Below are positions 24,354 through 36,465 of a DNA stretch of 64,000 nucleotides, piece by piece (the stretch's first letter is position 1; each line of letters opens with the position of its first letter). The DNA is from Irpex lacteus (taxonomy: Eukaryota > Basidiomycota > Agaricomycetes > Polyporales > Irpicaceae). The position numbers and the translations under genes are program-made. Below the pieces are notes generated by a model that saw only the letters and a program-made list of their open reading frames with translations, ran no database searches and had not been told where the DNA came from. The DNA lies in NCBI GenBank assembly GCA_001986395.2, contig MQVO02000021.1, forward strand, positions 186,001 through 250,000. The letters are read 5' to 3'.

Positions 24354-25278
24354 GTTTCTCACGGGGTTCATATGTAGAAGCACACGTTACGGCGACTGAG
24401 GAAGCACCACATACTATCGCACTGCCAATTGTACTACTACTACCACTGCTCACTCATTCATGATCACAGCACACAATCCAATATTAACCAGCTCAAAGGA
24501 CCATAGTTGTGTCGACTCTACAATACAAACGTGCTCGTGTATTGATGAAACAGCAAAGTTACGTACCTCGAGGGCGGTGAACATTCAACAGATCCTATAT
24601 AGCAGGACGCTCTTGCAATTGTATTGGTAGGCCAGAGAGCAGCTGACGGTGTATTCCACGTGAAGTTCTACCATCTGACGAGACGTCAACAATTCTCCGC
24701 CTTCGTGAGTTCTCGTCCTCGCGGGACTAGCACTCATGCACTCATGGCCAGGCAAATCGGAGGCTTCTGCCCATCCCCGCCGTCGGACTCGGACTGTTCA
24801 ACTGTTATCGACTCGAGCGTGGCGGGTGCCAGTGGGATCGTCGCCGTTATCTATCGCTGGGACTTAATGGCCGTTTCATGAAACCCGAAGCTGCATTGCA
24901 TTCTAGTAGTGCGCTCTTCACTTGAGAGGTGCGGTGACCGTGCACCGATGGTGGTGGCCAGCAGAGAGCGAGCTCAACCCAAATGAGGAAATGAGATCAA
25001 CGGTAGCACGTCGCAGCCAATTTAGGTAGCCGCCAACCTAACCTTCTCTCATCGTCTACGAGGGTGTGCATATGGTTCATGAGCTCGTGTGGTGATAGGT
25101 ACGAAAACTTCTCCCCAGTCAAACCTTCGTGCCACCCACTTACTCCTTTCTAGGCTCTCTATACCAGTGGAAGATGCGCTCAGTGCGAATTCGAAGCCAG
25201 ATAGGCATCGTGCGGACCGTATTTCCTCCATACGTCCATTGCAGCATTCCAACAGCGTCAAGTTGTGCGTTCTTTTCC
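24354..25278. other. Intergenic region, nothing recognised
   Basis: Only short open frames (up to 91 codons) and no recognised domain or RNA gene. Confidence 0.4.
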
Positions 25279-25286
25279 TATATAAA
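25279..25286 (+). promoter_or_regulatory. TATA box upstream of UNC93-like gene copy 1
   Basis: TATATAAA lies about 120 bp before the start codon at 25401, a plausible core-promoter spacing for a fungal gene. It is the only good match in the near upstream region. Confidence 0.5.
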
Positions 25287-25400
25287 CCACTGGCATGTGC
25301 ATGCTCCCAGACTAGACACGGTGCACCCCGACTCTAGGTACTGTCAGCTCTCTTTGCCTCTCGGTTTTTACGACGTCTCGGACGGTTGCGATCTGGCAAG

Positions 25401-27235
25401 ATGAAGCTCCCGTCGTTCTACGTGTAAGTATTCCTTGAAGTCTTGGGTTTGTTGGTGTCGACTAATAGTGATTGTGATTGTGTGTGATTATAGCAATCCC
25501 ATGACACAGGTCGTGCTTGTAGGCTTTACATGGTGAGCATCCACATCCCACCGCATTCCTCCACATTCCCCATACTCGCACGTAATTCACAAGAGTCTCT
25601 ACTATCTATTCCTTTCCGCTAGCTTCTGCACACCTGGCATCTTCAGCGCTGTTTCGAATCTGGGAGCGGGAGGAACAGAGAACGTCTCTCTGTCCGATAC
25701 GTCTAACGGTGTCTTGTACGGCCTGTTCGCCGTCACGGGTCTCGTTGCTGGTGGTTTCAACAATCGTGAGTGCTATTGATATTCTTCTTCCCGACTCCGG
25801 GGACTGCGGAATGGGCGAGCCTAGCGTCAGGCGTAGACACCCCATATCCCGTGGAGCTAACCACTTCAAACGGTGATGAACCCTCTTCGAAATGGAGACT
25901 GACGGTCACAATGCCCTTTCATTCTAGTGCTCGGACCTAAGATTACCCTATTCGTCGGTACTCTCGGATATGCATTATACATCGGCGCTCTCTGGTGGTA
26001 AGTTCCGCGAAAACCACACATGCTTCCTACTACAGCACACTCATCTCTTTGGCTACAGCTTCGACAAACAAGGGACCCAATGGTTCGTCATCTTCGCCGG
26101 TGCCATCCTCGGCATAACCGCCGCCCTCCTCTGGTCCGCCCAAGGCGCCATAATGATGTCCTACCCGCTCGAAAAAGACAAAGGCAAAGCCTTCGGCATC
26201 TTCTGGGCCATCTTCCAGCTCGGCTCGTTCATCGGCGCCGTCATCGCACTCGCCATAAACATACACAGCGGAAGCCTCAATGCCGTGTCGACGGCGACGT
26301 ACATCGCGTTCATCATCATTGCGTTTGTTGGGATTTTCTCGTCGTTCCTCGTGCTTCCGCCCAATCGGGTTATTAGGTCGGATGGGACGCTCGTCAAGCT
26401 GCATGCGCACACCAGCGTGAAGGAGGAAGTCATAGGCATCTTCAAGCTACTGAAGGACTGGAGGATGCTCGCGTTATTGCCTATGTTCTTCGCCTCCAAC
26501 TACTTCTACGCGTACCAAGGCTCCGTCAATGCCACCGTCTTCGACGGTCCCACCCGTGCATTGAACGCCACGCTCGAAGGCGCAGGAGCCATCATCGGTG
26601 CCCTCATGATCGGCTTCGGCGTGCTCGACGCACCCTACATGGCCCGCCGCACACGCGGATACGTAGGCCTCGCAGTCGTCTCCGTCCTCGTCATCACCGT
26701 CTGGTCCGTCGGGCTCTCCTGGCAAGTTGACTTCACGCGCAACTACGTCGCCGACCACAACGGCCACCGGCTCAGCTACCACGACTCCAACTACGCGGGC
26801 AAAGGCGCACTGTACTTCTTTTATTACTTTTCGGACGCGTGTTATCAGGCGTTGGCGTATTGGATTATGTCTGCGTTGACGAACGATCCGTTCAAGCTCG
26901 CGCGGTACGCGGGGTTGTACAAGGCCGTGCAGAGTGCGGGGAGCGCGGGGTCGTTCGGTATGGACGCGGTGCTTACGCCGTTGTTGAACGAGCATTTGGC
27001 GAGTTGGATTATGATGCTTGTGTCGTTCCCGTTGGCGTTTTTGGTGATTAGGACGATCAAGGAGACGAATTATGACGAGGAGGAGGTCGTGTATGTGGAT
27101 GAGAATTTGAAGAGGGAGGTGCTGGCGGGGCACGATGTGGAACTTGCGGCGCAGGCTGAGTTGGAGAAGGGACGAGTTGGGGAGGAGAGGCCGAGTGGGG
27201 TGGACGAGAAGGGGAGTGTGGGTGAGAGTGCATAG
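25401..27235 (+). CDS. UNC93-like major facilitator transporter, copy 1
   Basis: This is a multi-pass membrane protein of the UNC93-like branch of the MFS (DUF895 type), common in fungi and of unknown substrate. Exons 25401-25423, 25494-25532, 25623-25765, 25928-25997 and 26059-27235 join in phase to 483 residues. Family features are NPMTQVVLVGFTCFCTPG in the first membrane segment, LGAGG with SNGVLYGLFAVTG, and the AQGAIMMSYPLEKDKGKAF loop. The sequence FGIFWAIFQLGSFIGAVIAL follows the loop. About 11-12 hydrophobic helices are visible, followed by an acidic cytoplasmic tail. A near-identical paralogue lies inverted at 31869-33638. The first four coding exons have exactly the same lengths in both copies (23, 39, 143 and 70 nt), while intron lengths differ. 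Confidence 0.92.
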
Positions 27236-27427
27236 CGGGGCGCACGCGTTTGCTTTGAGATTGCTATCGAGTCTCTTTGATTTCTCTGAGGTCATGTCTT
27301 GTTTACGGCTTTGCTACGATCGTTTTCAGTAGTGTACGATTATAATGTTGGGACTTCAGAAACCTTGTAGTAACCTTCGGATTTGCCACTGGAACACTAA
27401 TACAGGCGGGGGACCTCTTTGAGACAT

Positions 27428-27452
27428 GATATATATATATATATATATATAC
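27428..27452. repeat. (AT)n microsatellite
   Basis: An uninterrupted run of alternating A and T of about 25 bp downstream of the transporter gene. A shorter one lies near 14555. Confidence 0.9.
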
Positions 27453-27635
27453 AAGAGTGACTCACGTGTGAATGACGTCGGAGTATCCGGTTGTCTTGTT
27501 ACAGTGCTACTGTACTTCTGCGTATACAGTAACAGCGCAGTGCTGAACAATCTGCTGCTTATCAAGCTGCGCAGCTTATCGACCATCGTCTGCATCGTAC
27601 GTGCATGAGTCCTTGGTATGTACCATGTTCTGCGC

Positions 27636-27643
27636 TATAAAAG
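27636..27643 (+). promoter_or_regulatory. TATA box upstream of the GFA-family gene
   Basis: TATAAAAG lies 90 bp before the ATG at 27726, a typical core-promoter position. Confidence 0.6.
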
Positions 27644-27725
27644 AGATCGCCTCGCTCACTGAAAGCCCATCACACCAGATATTCACCCACCTACACTGAC
27701 CTCTACATCTGATTCTCCTCGAGAC

Positions 27726-28321
27726 ATGTCGTCATACGAGACCCGCCCAGCCGACCCTTCTCAGCCGTTCATTCCTAACGGAGGCGGCTCCGCTGATGGT
27801 TTCAGCAATGACAAAGAGGCTACCGGAACGTGTTTCTGCGGTGCCATCCAACTCGCTTTCGTACGCTTCTCCTGCGTGAATTCAACGCCCTTATTGTGGC
27901 ATTCACTGACGTCGAGCTTCGACAGCCCGTCACAAAAGAAGGTGGCATCAAAAACACCTTCGTCTGCCACTGCACAGACTGCCGGAAAGTCTCCGCATCC
28001 ATGTTCGCAACCAACTTCACCGTCCACTCCGACGACCTACGCTACACGCGCGGTCGCGAGCTAGTGAAGACGTACACGCAGTCCAAGACGATCGCATCGC
28101 ATAACAGCATGACGAACTACTTTTGTGGGACGTGCGGGACGCTGCTGAATCGGGTGAGCAGTGGGAACCCGGAGCGGAATTTTGTGAGGGTGGGGTTGGT
28201 GGACGATTTGAGGTTGCATGATACGGTGCTGAAGCCGCGGGTAGAGTTGTTTGTGGACACGAGAGTGGAATGGTTGCAGCCTGTGGAGGGTGTCGCGCAG
28301 TGCCATGGACAGGGTCGTTAA
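27726..28321 (+). CDS. GFA/CENP-V family zinc protein (glutathione-dependent formaldehyde-activating enzyme-like)
   Basis: Exon 1 is 27726-27860 and exon 2 is 27926-28321; they join in phase to 176 residues, normal for the family. The zinc-binding cysteines are complete: CFC at residues 36-38, CHCTDC at 59-64 and CGTC at 112-115. The family includes S-hydroxymethyl-glutathione synthases and many fungal members of unknown substrate, so enzyme activity is inferred only from the fold. No signal peptide or membrane segment is seen, so it is probably cytosolic. A TATA box sits 90 bp upstream. The gene lies between the two inverted transporter copies; no functional link is evident. Confidence 0.9.
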
Positions 28322-29270
28322 GGCCCTAAGTGTAAAGGGGTGATCGAACAAGCTGTAGTGTGTATGTTGCACCAATATTTATTTCTGAAGGATTGACGTG
28401 GACATGCACAGCTCCCACCCCTCCCAACGACAAACACATTGATGTTGTAACATGACGTACGTCCACGTCATCGAGGGAGGGTTCGCTACGCAGCGAGAGG
28501 TCAGACTCAACACTCCAGACGAGGTAGACACGTAGGGCTTGAAGGTTCTAGTGTCGCGGGTCGAGGTATGAGGTTTAAGTGGGAAGAGAGGAGAGGAGAG
28601 GAATAACCAGTGGTAGCGGTGTGTAGGGAGCAGTGAAGATTAAACGTTAGGTGAGGGTGCGGAGGTACTTTCTTCCTAGGTTTGAAAGGGCCACAGTAAT
28701 GATGAGTCAGAACTGAATATACTGAGTATTAGTGCGGTGACTTGACGTACTTACTACTTACCTCCAACGGACGAGTAACTCGTACATGATGATTTTATGC
28801 AGCAAACATCGTGCTTGGAGCTGGAATCTGAGGGAAATCAAGCGAGATTATCCTCTGGTATGTCAGTTTGTTGTATTAACTCGAGCAAATCTATTGTAAG
28901 CTGCGATATGATGAAGAGGGTCAGCGAGTGTAGAAGTGGTGTAGCAGGCGCACCGAGTATGTTTAATCATCCTTCAACTTTCCAGTAAGCAGTCAAAGTT
29001 GTGCACTGCAGTCATGCATAACTTTAAAGGATTACTGTTAGGCTTCCAGTCATTGTCTCGTCGGTGAGAGACATCTCGACCACTCGCCGAGCAAGAATTC
29101 GTTCTGGGTGAAGTCACCGTTAACTCAACCGCCCACGATCAAAGCACAAGTTCCCACGCTAGGAAGGCCAGTGAACGCGTTACGTCACGCGTCTGCTGTC
29201 ACACCCGTACCTCTTCTCCTAACACTCACCCAATATCCTCCTGAATATTACTTACATTCCCTCGCCCGCA
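28322..29270. other. Intergenic region, nothing recognised
   Basis: No open frame with family support. The last 150 bases are probably the promoter and leader of the Mis12-like gene. Confidence 0.4.
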
Positions 29271-30216
29271 ATGTCGTCCCAACACCCGCCCGTGCCCACC
29301 TCGACAGTCCCCTCCGTCCTACTCCCCGAGCTGCTCGGCTTCGTCCCCCAATTCCTGCTGGACGACATAGTCGACACCGCCAACGACGCCGTCAAACAAG
29401 CCGTCGACGCCATGGAACAGTTCCTCGAACGCTGGGCCTCCTCCCGGCGCGCCTCCAACGCCGACTGGGACAGCACACAAGAGATCGAGCAGGGACTCGT
29501 GGCGTTCCAGACGTTGTTGAATACGCATGTGGATATCGCGTTTGATTTTTTTGAGACGTGGAGTTTGAGGAATATATTTGCTGTGCCGGGGGATTTGCCG
29601 GTTGTGGCGCCGCATCAGGAGGGGCTGGAGATGGATAGGACGGAGGAGGAGGAGTTAGGGCTTGAGGCGGAGATCAGGGAGTTGAGGAGGCGTATACATG
29701 CCGTGAGTTTCTTCGTCCTCCCTTACACTCCTCTATAGCTGACCGATCTATCTACTGTAGCAACGAAAACTAGAACGCCTCTTCACAATCTCCACCCGCC
29801 TCTCCTCCATCCAACGCGCCGCCTCCGAACGCCGCCTCTCCCAGCTCTCCTTCCTGCGCTCCCCACAACTACAAACCCTCCTTTCCCTCCCCGACTCTTT
29901 CCTCGCCATGTACGACGCCGTCACTTCTCTACCGCCGTCCACGGGTGAGGATACAGAAGAACTGAACGTACCGTTACCTGAACCGGGGAAGAGGATGTGG
30001 GAGACGAATAGGACGGGGTATGTTAATTGGGCGGTTGAGCAGCTGTTGGCCAGGGCCAGAGAACAAGGGTCAAACTCTAAAGACTCGGAAGGGGTGGAGG
30101 GAGGAGCGGTGGCGAGCGTTGCGGCGGGTGCTGCTATGATTGGGAGTACGGAGGACGTTAGGGCTACTAACGCGGGTAGTGGGCAGACGCAGGAGAGGGA
30201 TATGGATATTGGGTAG
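29271..30216 (+). CDS. Mis12/Mtw1-like kinetochore protein
   Basis: Mis12 (Mtw1) is a core subunit of the MIND/Mis12 complex that links the inner kinetochore to microtubule-binding Ndc80. Exons 29271-29702 and 29761-30216 join in phase to 295 residues. The N-terminal block LLPELLGFVPQFLLDDIVD, then ANDAVKQAVDAMEQFL and the IEQGLVAFQTLL helix, are the family signature. A coiled-coil stretch follows (LEAEIRELRRRIHA continuing into QRKLERLFTI) across the intron. The last 60 residues are Ala/Gly/Ser-rich and variable. The call rests on the N-terminal signature and helical layout and is made without a search. Confidence 0.85.
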
Positions 30217-31868
30217 GGTGAGGAAGGTGGTGTATTGGATATGTATTTTTAGTTATTGGTGAGTACGGATGCTGTGTTGTTCGTGTGGTTGGCTGATATG
30301 TGTTGTAGTATTATAGGTGGTTCGTAATGGAAGTGCAACGATTGGAATTTTGACTCTTGGTGCTATGTTGGTAGCGAAGTCATTACATGCTGGATATACC
30401 CATCGAAGAACGGGAGCATCAACGAGCGACCATGACCAACGTACAAGCTCATGAACACCAGTTGCTGTGGCATGGAGCGCACCAGGACACCGTCAAACCT
30501 CCGGCTTCAGCTTTCAAAGTTGGTGGGCGTATCGACATTGACGTTGACTTTTCCTCCGAGTCATCCATCAGCACTACACAGGCCTTATTCACGCCAGGGC
30601 CCTTCTCGTTGATTGTAATGTCTCCGACAACCCGTCACACCACTATATATCCGGCGAAGTAGGCAGGCATCCTCATTGTTCGCCTTCAACATTGGTATAA
30701 CAGGTCAGCAACTCGACTTGTGGCTTTCTTCACATCGCGCAGAGGTCATGCCGTTCCCACAGCCCTTCAAGTCCTTCGCAGCACGGTGTGCTACTGGTGT
30801 TCTCCTCCTGTCGTGGCAATAAGTACGTTTTTGCTTCAGGATCATAATTTATCCCTCTCTCACCAGCTGAACGCCTCAGCCGAGTCAAGTTCCGCGGCGC
30901 TCCAGCTTGAATACTCAACGAAGGATGAAGGAAGAATGGCATGGGCATTCGCTGGGGTTGTGGATGTGTCTATTGGTGAGTATAGATGCACGTAGCCTGC
31001 TGAGATGAAACCTTTAGTGATAGGCAGCGCAAGACATTAACGTTCTCAACTCAACCAAAACACTGGATATAACCGTGGCAAAAACAAGCAAATCATGCAC
31101 GAACGGACGACCCGCAAATCCATCACTACATTACCAGCTTACGCCCATACGACGCCAAATTCCGATGCTCTTCAAGTTCGCGATACTTATAGCAGGGTTC
31201 CTCATGACCACCACCGAGTCCGGAAATGGCAAAGGTTTTAACTCTCCATCGTGTACCCTCCGGGATATTCAGCAGGATCATTGCACTCACTGCAGCAGGC
31301 ATCGCCGTTCGTCGTCGACGTTGATATAGCCTAGCAAGACCCTTCACGCGGAAGTCATGTCAGTACCATAGCTCTCCAAGGTCTCCGCTCTCTTCGCAGT
31401 ACAAGTCTGCTCTTGGCCCTCCTCTCGTCACGGTATGTGTTCGCTCAAAAGCTTTCGTCGGTGTGTATCTTGCTTCTTCCGGTGTTCAGAACTCAACACT
31501 GCTAAGTCTTGGTCGGTAGAGATCGACGTTGTCTTGAGTTGCTGCGTATGGACTCCAACTGATAACGTGTCCCCGAGCCAACGGGAAGGAATTGAAGCCA
31601 GAAATGTCGACAGAAAAGCGTCACTCGTGAGATCAAACTCGTCTTTGCTTGAAACCTCCAAGGTAACTGACTTGTATCTCTCGAAGCGAAGCTAGGAACC
31701 ATAATCCGGACATGTTTGTTGTTAAGAAAGGTATATCATTAACAGTCCACGTACAAGCTCATGAAAATCCGTTACAGCTAATACTAATCGTGACAAAGGA
31801 AAAGAAAACAATCGCCCCAAGAGACAGAGACAGAAAAATCATGAAAAATCCAAAATATCAATCACACT
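30217..31868. other. Interval without a recognised gene
   Basis: Several short open frames on both strands (up to 91 codons). A phrase CGTACAAGCTCATGAA occurs at about 30443 and again near 31749. A minus-strand stretch near 30450-30660 is open for about 60 codons, but no family was recognised. Possible relic sequence around the duplicated transporter. Confidence 0.35.
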
Positions 31869-33638
31869 CTACACAACCTCCTTCACCAGCTCCTTCTCCT
31901 TCTCCTCCTTCTCCAACGAAGCAGACGACGCGCGATCCGCGTGTTGCGGGTGTATATCGAGTTCATGACCGGCGAGAACCTCCTGCTTCTGCGCCTCATC
32001 AACATACACGACCTCCTCTTCCTCGTAGTTCGTCTCCTTGATCGTCCTGATCACGAGGAACGCCAACGGGAACGACACAAGCATCATAATCCAACTCGCC
32101 AAATGCTCGTTCAACAACGGCGTAAGCACCGCGTCCATCCCAAACGACCCAGCACTCCCCGCACTCTGCATAGCCTTGTACAACCCCGCGTACCGCGCAA
32201 GCTTGAACGGATCGTTCGTCAACGCAGACATAATCCAATACGCCAACGCCTGATAACACGCGTCCGAGAAGTAGTAAAAGAAGTACAGTGCGCCCTTGCC
32301 CGCGTAGTTGGAGTCGTGGTAGTTGATGCGTTTGTCATCGTGGTCCGCGACGTAGTTGCGGTCAAAGTCGACTTGCCAGGAGAGACCGACGGACCAGACG
32401 ATGATGACCATGACGGCGACGATCGCAAGGCCTACGTACCCGCGCGTGCGGCGGGCCATGTACGGTGCGTCGAGCACACCGAAGCCGATGAGTAGGGCAC
32501 CGACGATGGCTCCTGCGCCTTCGAGCGTGGCGTTCAGTGCACGGGTGGGGCCGTCGAATACGGTGGCGTTGACGGAGCCTTGGTACGCGTAGAAATAGTT
32601 GGAGGCGAAGAACATGGGGAGCAGCGCGAGCATGCGCCAGTCCTTAAGGAGGCGGAAGGTGCCCATCATCTCCTCCCTCACGCTCGTGTGCGCGTTGAGC
32701 TTCACAAGCGTGCCATCCGATCGAATAACGCGATTGGGCGGGAGGACGAGGAAGGCAGATGCGATACCGACGAAGATGATGACGATGAAGGCGATGTATG
32801 TCGAGGTGGCTACTGCGCTGAGGCCGCCGGAGCGGATGTTTATGGCGAGGGCGATGACGGAGCCTATGAACGAGCCGAACTGGAAGATGGCCCAGAAGAT
32901 GCCGAAGGCTTTGCCTTTGTCCTTTTCGAGGGGGTAGGACATCATTATGGCGCCTTGGGCGGCCCAGAGGAGGGCGGCGGTGATGCCGAGGAGGGCCCCT
33001 GCGAAGATGAGGAACCACCGTGTGCCTTGGGTTTGGAAACTGAGGAAAGTTTAGTAGGTTGCTTGGAGGTTCAGGGGGGAAGGTACGTACCACCAGAGAG
33101 CACCGACATAGAGAGCATAACCAAGAGTTCCGATGAATAGGGTAATCTTGGGACCGAGCACTATGGGTGGTTGTATCAGTTGGTGTTACAATTTATCCAA
33201 TGCGTTCATGAACGGGCTTCAATGCCCCGACCCCTTATTCCACTCATCCTTGATCCGCCCCGACACCCGCTCGACCTCTGACAGTGGAAGGAAGAGTCAA
33301 ACTCACAGTTGTTGATACCACCGGCAATAAGACCGGTCACGGCGAACATGCCATACAGGACACCATTAGAGGTATCCGACAGGGAAACATCTTGCGTTCC
33401 TCCGGCACCCAAATTGGACACAGCGCTGAACATACCCACTGTGGCGAAGCTAGTAAAGCAAACGAGTCGTGTGATCAGACATAGACTCGGACGCTGAGAA
33501 AGAGGATAGAATTCGAAGCTTACCAGGTAATGCCCACGAGCACGACCTGCGTCATTGGGTTGCTACGAAGTTTATCTCAGCTTCTCGAGGTTCATAGCAT
33601 GCTATGAGAACATACACATAGATGGACGGGAGCTTCAT
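31869..33638 (-). CDS. UNC93-like major facilitator transporter, copy 2 (inverted paralogue)
   Basis: The minus-strand paralogue of the gene at 25401-27235. Exons (minus) 33638-33616, 33562-33524, 33449-33307, 33160-33091 and 33039-31869 join in phase to 481 residues. The protein repeats the partner's key blocks: NPMTQVVLVGI, LGAGG, SNGVLYGMFAVTG, AQGAIMMSYPLEKDKGKAF and NYFYAYQGSVNATVFDGP. About 11-12 membrane helices are visible, followed by an acidic tail. Most changes are conservative, and the last 40 residues of the tail differ most (ELDIHPQHADRASSASLEKE here). Intact splice sites and frame suggest both copies are functional. Several long open frames on the plus strand here are antisense shadows. 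Confidence 0.92.
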
Positions 33639-33730
33639 CTTGGCTTAGCTCGCTGAGGCTGGTCCTGCTGGTCGTCTTCAACGGGTCTGGGGGGAGCCGA
33701 AGAGCAGCTCTGATGCGGGGTCGTCTGTGA

Positions 33731-33738
33731 TTTTTATA
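33731..33738 (-). promoter_or_regulatory. TATA box upstream of UNC93-like gene copy 2
   Basis: On the minus strand the sequence reads TATAAAAA, about 93-100 bp before the start codon at 33638. Confidence 0.5.
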
Positions 33739-36465
33739 ATTGGCAGCAAAGGCAGGCAGGGCTGAGATTTCTGCGCGACGTGGTGCATGGTTCGGAACGC
33801 CCCATGCTTATCGTCTTGTGAGCAGAGGACCGCATGCATCCCATCAGAGCAAGCCATCTTCCCCTGCAGCCTTAGCCACAACAGTGGGCGCTTGAGTGTT
33901 TTCCTTCCGAATGTGATCCCTGTTTTCAAGGAGATCTTCACGCGAGATCTGTGCCTTGCGCCGCCGTCTCTTTCACCCCGACATCCGCTACGGCCTCACC
34001 TGCCCAGTCCCTAGAACCTGCTGACTTTTGAGGCTCGGTGGCCACGCATGCGCCGAAGACACTAAACTCGCCGTGTAACACTCGTTACATGTCCTTCACC
34101 CACCATCCAAATAGCACCCTGAGCGTCTTGTGAAACAGAAGAAGTCCACTAGTACTGCCAGCGATATCTCGGCATGCGCTCCTCTCCTCGATAAGAAGTG
34201 GATAGATATCAAGGTAAATGGCATACCACAAGGCAGGCGCGATAGAGGCAAAAACTGTTTCCTATCTCGTTCTAGGCAGTCATTGAGATTGTATTGGAGG
34301 CTTGTATCTTCGTTGTGCGATTGCCAGATTGTTAACCTGCCCCTGACGGATGCCATCGCTCCAAATTAGCTTTCGGTAGACATGTTCACGACCTGGGCAT
34401 ACCACTGCGAAGGACACGTGCAGGCAAAGTTCAGGCTCGTTTCCTTCAAACTATGAATCCTTCTTGCCCCACGCCACAAAGAATTGAGACGAACCTTGCG
34501 CTCGGCCGTCACGCGTCACCGAGCTCACCGTTTCTCGCACGGATCGTGACGACTAGTGCAGTTCGGTTTCCGAACGGTTCTTGAATCTTGTCGTCGCCGG
34601 TTCGCACTGCGGTGTCGTCATATCGTCATCGACGAGGATCGCGGGAGGCTTCCACGGAGATGGATGAGAAGTAGGACGCAGGAAGGTTAAGGAAGTCGTT
34701 GTAAAGGTAAACGGAGGCAAATGACGGCGCAGCCTTCGACTCCGACTTCCCCGGGTGACCTTCGTGCTCCATCGTGGTGAAATATCCTGTATGTTGGGAT
34801 GATATGAGCGCGTTTCTCAATTGATACAAGACATACGATGCCTTGAGGCCTGTGCGTACTCTTTCGTAAATTTTGAAATCCACTGATAATGTCGTACGCA
34901 GGAACCAGCCACGACCATTCAGCATTTGGGAGAGTGTACAAATATTCCTCCATTTGGCCCGGAAGTTTGCGAGACGAAACAGTACACGGTCATGGTGAAT
35001 CAGATGATTCAACCCGTGTGTAGTACCCCTATGTTCCAGGTCTTCGTGAAGATGACTTGCTGTAATCCGGTGTCTTTACGTCCTTGGAGTATCCTGTGCT
35101 TGAGGCTGTGTCTCTAGAAGATACGTTAGCACTCCAGCAAGATTACAGGGCACGAAAGCCTAAGTATAATCTTCAGTCACTGACAGTGGTACCAGTAGTC
35201 GTTCGCCATGGAACTCGGATGAGGCACCCGAAGCCCGAGAGTGGGATAAGACAAGCTTATCAGTGATCGATAGTGATCTCATGAGATAGCTGTCATTTAG
35301 AGAGTTGCGTGCGATCCCGATAAAACTCCTTAGCAATCGACGAATGGCATCAATCTATTCTCGAACGGAATTGGAAAGGATATCTCACATACTCACCATT
35401 TGGCACGGTCCATCCCCTTGGATTGAGAGTACTGTCTATGGTGGCCTTCCTTAACCCTTCGACAGTGTCGTCATAATACGAGTATCTGTATACCAAACGT
35501 TCAATCAACGGATGTCGGTTCGAGTTAGTCTTTGAGCATTATGACAGATTAGGCAGTGGTAGTAGTACAAGAAACTCACTCGCGTCGGAATTTACTCCAC
35601 CTGAGACTGCAGTTACAGGTTCCTATTCCAGTCATACGTTCACAGTGGCCTCTGTCCTTCAAGAACACTCAGAAATTTCTTGTAATATACTACATCGTAC
35701 GCATATATGCGGGTACTCGGCCACGAAGAGCGAGTAGCAGCTTATATGCGCAAGATGGAATGTCCTAAATCCCTTGTGTACAAGGTTGCATGTTGATTTC
35801 CCTACATAAGCCTATCATAGCAAGAATACCTCGTTAAACCGACTGGCTTTGTCAACGACCACAAGCACAAGATACATACTCACATACGTCGCATAGCCAA
35901 CACTTTGTCCAACAAGATGTTACGTTTGTCACTTCACGAGCGAGGCATGAGAAAGACATCGGCGAAGTACTAGCTCACCGACCCTGGCGTCGTCCCAATT
36001 ATCGTTCGTGCCTGGAGATTCAAGATTTGCAGAAGCACACTCATAATTGTTTGCGCAGTTTAACGTTGGAAGTAATTAATAAAGAAAGTGCCGGTTGGGG
36101 ATGTGGGTGAGAACAATAAAGCACTGAAGCACCGGAGCGAACATGATGATGGTGGGAGGAGAGTCGAGAGAGGTCGAGTCGGAGACGCCGCCTCATATGC
36201 AATGCCGGCCGGTTCAGTTTGATATAGATGACCAGGCCGTTTTCGAACTGGCCCGGTTTGTGGGGATTGTACGGGTTCTGGGGCTCTGATAAGGACTACG
36301 ACTACGCTTGACAAGCTACAACACTCCTACGCATACATGATCTCGAATACGGCGACCAATAACGAAGCTTTACAAAGGATACAAAACTACGAAGAATAAG
36401 GACACCTCGTGAGTACGATAGCTAACTTCATTGCTAGATATACAACAAGAGATCGACGACGAGTA
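33739..36465. other. Interval without a recognised gene
   Basis: A minus-strand open frame of 128 codons at 34626-35012 is the longest and could be an exon, but I recognise no domain. A minus-strand frame at 36060-36314 (84 codons) has Pro/Ser-rich composition. GT-AG pairs can be found between them, but no chain gives a protein I can support. Confidence 0.35.

Noticed and set aside
26474..27295. 273-codon open frame on the minus strand
   Set aside because: It lies entirely antisense to the large last exon of UNC93-like copy 1. Its Arg/His-rich composition is what the reverse of GC-rich coding gives. The inverted paralogue shows the same kind of shadow (31941-32495).
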